From assembly GCA_017470935.1 (NCBI GenBank), contig JAFUXG010000032.1, positions 1 to 35,931 on the forward strand: a DNA stretch of 35,931 nt. Reading direction: 5' to 3'. Positions 33,140-35,931 of this stretch are shown here, piece after piece. A program made the position numbers and the translations under genes. Source of the DNA: Lachnospiraceae bacterium (GTDB taxonomy: Bacteria; Bacillota; Clostridia; Lachnospirales; Lachnospiraceae). The notes under the pieces are model-generated. The model was not told the DNA's origin. It did not search any database and worked only from the letters and a program-made list of their open reading frames with translations. The number at the start of each line of letters is the position of its first letter. Position 1 is the stretch's first letter.

Positions 33140-33748
33140 CTATCTGAGCTTTATAAAATTATCCAATATTTTAAGTCCAACACTGCTGCTTTTTTCAGGA
33201 TGGAACTGGCAGGCATATATATTATCCCTTTCAACACTGGCATGAATCCTTACAGAATAATCGGTTGTAGCGGCAACCTCCTCTTCATTATCAGCCTTAA
33301 GATAATAGGAATGTACAAAATATACATATGGATTATCCTCCACCCCTTTAAACAGAGTGGCTCCCTCCTTGATATCCAGGCAGTTCCAGCCCATATGTGG
33401 TATCTTAAGTCCCGGTGCATCAGGTATCCTTAATATCCTGCCCTTTAATATGCCAAGCCCCGAAATGCCAGGTGATTCATCACTGCTTTCATAAAGAAGC
33501 TGAAGACCTAAGCATATTCCAAGAAATGGAATCCCCTTATCAGCCACATCATAGATAGTCCTGTCAAGTCCAAATTCCTTAAGTCTTGCCATGGCATCAC
33601 CGAAGCTTCCGACTCCGGGAAGTATCACCTTATCACATGAAAGAATCTCATCTCTATCCCTGGTAATAACACAAGCTTCTCCTAGATATTCAACTGCCTT
33701 TTCCACACTTTTAATATTGCCCGCATCATAATCTATTATTGAAATCAT
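33140..33748 (-). CDS. hisH: Imidazole glycerol phosphate synthase, glutaminase subunit HisH
   Basis: HisH hydrolyses glutamine and channels ammonia to HisF. The product has the class I amidotransferase triad: Cys79 in LGICLGLQLL, and His183 and Glu185 in QFHPEKS. The oxyanion-strand motif PGVGSFG (44-50) is present. I start at the ATG at 33748 (202 residues) because GAGGAG precedes it by eight bases; an ATG at 33754 is too close to that site, and the ATG at 33775 lacks one. hisF follows on the same strand, so the two subunits are made together. The gene begins 79 bases after the large acidic protein gene, with no visible terminator between. Confidence 0.96.
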   Translation of the reverse strand: MISIIDYDAGNIKSVEKAVEYLGEACVITRDRDEILSCDKVILPGVGSFGDAMARLKEFGLDRTIYDVADKGIPFLGICLGLQLLYESSDESPGISGLGILKGRILRIPDAPGLKIPHMGWNCLDIKEGATLFKGVEDNPYVYFVHSYYLKADNEEEVAATTDYSVRIHASVERDNIYACQFHPEKSSSVGLKILDNFIKLR

Positions 33749-33827
33749 GTGCATTACTCCTCTCAATATTGCCATCAGTAAAGCCTTTGCAAATTTTGCA
33801 AATATCTATTACCACCAATTAAATGTA

Positions 33828-35747
33828 TTACTCTTCTTCATCCCCACCGGTATATTCCTCAATGGTCTTCATATATTCATAATCATTCATATCATTGATC
33901 TCCAACGCACGCTCAACGGTAATACCGTAATTCTGCTGCAGGGCATTTTGAATCTGGGAAAAGGAAAAATCTATATCGCTTACAATATCCAGCTCCTTTG
34001 CCTCGTCGTAATACTCGTAATATTTGTCAACACCACGAAGGAGACTGTCAAGAGCCTTCTTCTGTCTGCCAAGCTCAATATTATTCTCATAGCCCTCATA
34101 GAGACGCTCAACATACATTACAGTATATATACGTTCCTTAAGCTCCTTGTCCTTTTCCTTCACCTCAACACCCTTAATCTCATCATAAGCCTTATGATAT
34201 TTCTGGCTGGCAAAATAGTTAGCAGCATGCTCTATTGCCAGTCTGTAATTGAAATCAACTGTTGACAGATAGAAGAAACCAACTCCGCCTAAAAACAAAG
34301 AGAAAATAAATATGACCATAGGCTTGTTAAGCTTCTTCTCCGGCTCAGCATTCGCTGCCTCAGCCTCCCTTGCAGCCTTCTTCTTAGCCTTCTTCTCAGC
34401 CTTCACACGCTGTTTCTCAGCATCAGCCCGTTTCTTATCCGCATCCTTTTTGCTCTTGTCTGCCTTATCCTTCTCCGCCTTAGCCTTCTTCTTCTCAGCA
34501 TCAGCTTCCTTCTTCGCTTTCTTGGCTGCTTTCTTTTCCTCTATGGCCTTAAGCTCTTCCTCTGTAGGCTCATCATCCTCGTCAGGCTCACCAAAAAGAA
34601 TTTCCATAAATGTACGCTTTTTCTTCTTTGGCTTTTCAGAAATATCCTGAATATCATTAAGATCATCTAATCCACTGGCATCAATACCTGGATCGCCTAA
34701 TGCTGCATCCAGGCTGTCAGCATCACTCTCAGCTCCTCCGGTAATATCGCCATTGCCATCACCAGATCCTTCTTCATCCAGATTCAGCATGGAGAACAGA
34801 TCATCTTCACCTAAAGCATCACCATCATCCTCTGAGCTGTTATCGGAAACACCCTCCTCCGGATCATCACCACCCAAAAGATCATCAAGGGAATTAGTGA
34901 CCTCTTCTTCCGAACTGTCTTCATCAGAATTCACATCTAAAGCATCTTCTAAAGAACTGTCAGCATCATCTTCATCAGATGAAGAATCCTCGTTCTTTTC
35001 ACTAATATCCTTTGCATCATCAACGGAAGAATCATCCTCCAACAGACTGTCTAAAAATGAATCAGCATCAAAATTATCTTCATTCAGATCATCTGTATTT
35101 TCCAAAGCAGCACCATTCTCATTATCTGAGGAGATATCATCCTTCGAAGCATCCTGTATATCATCATCTAAACCTTCTGATCCTACTGCCTCTTGTTCCA
35201 GTCCTTCTGATCCTAATTCTTCTGAACCTGATTCTGCTTCGTTCTGTATATCTGAATCATCACCCTTACCTATTCCTTCCTCGAACAATTCATCAAAATC
35301 TGAAGCTCCGTCATCTGATGCTCCGTCATCAAGTTCATCTCCAGTAATATCAGAAAATGAAGGTATCTCCAAATCTCCATCAAATTCCTTAAGCAGCGAA
35401 TCAAAATCTGAGTCTGATACATCATCACTCAGCTTAGTGATATCCAAATCATCAAAATCGATATCAGCAAAGTCAAAATCCCCTATATCAAGATCAGCAA
35501 GATTATCAAGCTTATCTAACTCATCAATCTGTTCCTCTGAAAAATTAATATCTACATCCTGGCTGCCCCCCTCTGCGTCAAGCTCAAGATCCATATTAAA
35601 GGCTTCTTCCCTGGATACAGACTGTTCCGCAAGAATATCTTCCTTTTCTTTGAGAAGCTGCTCATCCAGCTCATTTTCTATTTTATCATCAATCTCTTTG
35701 TCTAATGAAAACTCATTCAATAGATTATCAAGATAATTCTCATCCAT
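33828..35747 (-). CDS. Large acidic single-pass membrane protein, uncharacterised
   Basis: I do not recognise a family. The 639-residue protein has four parts. An N-terminal stretch of about 390 residues, very rich in Asp, Glu and Ser and probably disordered, carries repeats such as DDGASDDGAS. A Lys/Ala/Glu-rich helix of about 75 residues follows. One membrane segment lies near 474-497 (KPMVIFIFSLFLGGVGFFYL). A C-terminal 142-residue domain is helical and TPR-like (YHKAYDEIKG, QKKALDSLLRG). The N-terminus is probably cytoplasmic and the C-terminus outside. The ATG at 35747 has GAGGTGG nine bases upstream; an upstream ATG is also in frame but lies within the promoter. It is probably transcribed from 35791-35819, ahead of hisH. 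Confidence 0.8.
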   Translation of the reverse strand: MDENYLDNLLNEFSLDKEIDDKIENELDEQLLKEKEDILAEQSVSREEAFNMDLELDAEGGSQDVDINFSEEQIDELDKLDNLADLDIGDFDFADIDFDDLDITKLSDDVSDSDFDSLLKEFDGDLEIPSFSDITGDELDDGASDDGASDFDELFEEGIGKGDDSDIQNEAESGSEELGSEGLEQEAVGSEGLDDDIQDASKDDISSDNENGAALENTDDLNEDNFDADSFLDSLLEDDSSVDDAKDISEKNEDSSSDEDDADSSLEDALDVNSDEDSSEEEVTNSLDDLLGGDDPEEGVSDNSSEDDGDALGEDDLFSMLNLDEEGSGDGNGDITGGAESDADSLDAALGDPGIDASGLDDLNDIQDISEKPKKKKRTFMEILFGEPDEDDEPTEEELKAIEEKKAAKKAKKEADAEKKKAKAEKDKADKSKKDADKKRADAEKQRVKAEKKAKKKAAREAEAANAEPEKKLNKPMVIFIFSLFLGGVGFFYLSTVDFNYRLAIEHAANYFASQKYHKAYDEIKGVEVKEKDKELKERIYTVMYVERLYEGYENNIELGRQKKALDSLLRGVDKYYEYYDEAKELDIVSDIDFSFSQIQNALQQNYGITVERALEINDMNDYEYMKTIEEYTGGDEEE

Positions 35748-35790
35748 AAAGACACGCCACCTCATAATAGTAAAATACACAAACATAGTT

Positions 35791-35819
35791 ATTGTATCAT
35801 ACCTTTGCAATTTTAACAA
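35791..35819 (-). promoter_or_regulatory. Sigma-A promoter of the large acidic protein gene
   Basis: On the minus strand TTGTTA (35814-35819), 17 bases, TACAAT (35791-35796), about 37 bases of leader before the ATG at 35747. The remaining bases to the window edge are AT-rich and hold nothing I can name. Confidence 0.6.
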
Positions 35820-35931
35820 GAAAAGTCCATCAATACTTGAAAGAATTTTAACTATTGCATTTTATCATCATTTATTATATTATTATAAATATCTGAAGGA
35901 ATCGGATAGTGATTAGACGTATTAACGTTTC

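Noticed and set aside
32529-33245. Plus-strand open frame of 238 codons opposite hisF and part of hisH
   Set aside because: Antisense shadow of two secure genes, no ribosome site, and it spans their intergenic gap.
34753-35736. Long plus-strand open frame (327 codons, Ser-rich) opposite the acidic protein gene
   Set aside because: It is the mirror image of Asp, Glu and Ser codons on the minus strand. It has no ribosome site, extreme composition and no family resemblance.
1-35931. CRISPR arrays, tRNA or rRNA genes, transposases or phage genes
   Set aside because: I looked for regular spaced repeats, cloverleaf ends and the relevant protein families on both strands and saw none. A tRNA or RNA-family scan would settle it.

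Overview
The window is a chromosomal core segment of a low-to-moderate GC, Gram-positive, spore-forming Firmicute. The best guess is the class Clostridia, family Lachnospiraceae. The reasons are AGGAGG-type ribosome sites, sigma-A style promoters, sporulation genes (spoIVA, a spoIIM-like gene, a ylbJ-like gene, the ytfI/gerW pair), a zinc-type L28 ribosomal protein, PlsY-type phospholipid synthesis, FakA/YloU, and several hypothetical proteins of a Lachnospiraceae type. I see no rRNA, tRNA, CRISPR array, phage module or recognisable transposase gene.

Layout. Bases 1-221 hold a large imperfect inverted repeat with an internal multi-branch fold, cut by the window edge. Bases 268-5135 (minus) are der-plsY-gpsA-spoIVA, transcribed from der; the block resembles the Bacillus order. 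aroC (plus) diverges from der and ends at a bidirectional terminator shared with a minus-strand cluster: an ABC ATPase, a fused GldF/GldG-like permease and a secreted CAP protein with cell-wall-binding repeats. Next on the minus strand are a spoIIM-like gene with xerD, then recA-recX and rny. The recA promoter is flanked by one good LexA box and one near-match. tmcAL and a ylbJ-like gene (plus) run into the end of the minus-strand set yloU-fakA-recG-rsmD-coaD-coiled-coil gene. rpmB (plus) diverges from yloU, as in Bacillus.

Bases 26078-35747 are all minus strand: a large acidic single-pass membrane protein, hisH, hisF, a GNAT acetyltransferase, a DUF4352-like lipoprotein, a 51-residue LysM protein, a rhomboid-fold protein with a zinc ribbon, two unrecognised proteins, the ytfI-like (DUF2953) and gerW/ytfJ pair, and a possible 45-residue membrane protein.

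The genes are mostly housekeeping: DNA repair (recA, recX, recG, xerD), RNA turnover (rny), ribosome and tRNA biology (der, rsmD, rpmB, tmcAL), lipid synthesis (gpsA, plsY, fakA, coaD), amino acids (aroC, hisH, hisF) and sporulation. I did not find an obvious new defence or mobile system. The least explained items are the inverted-repeat element at the left edge, the hairpin-rich spacer between fakA and recG, the GldFG fusion with its CAP partner, the His/Cys-rich loop of the YlbJ-like protein, and the uncharacterised membrane and acidic proteins near the right end. Several starts were moved inward from the longest open frame on the basis of Shine-Dalgarno spacing; each is noted.
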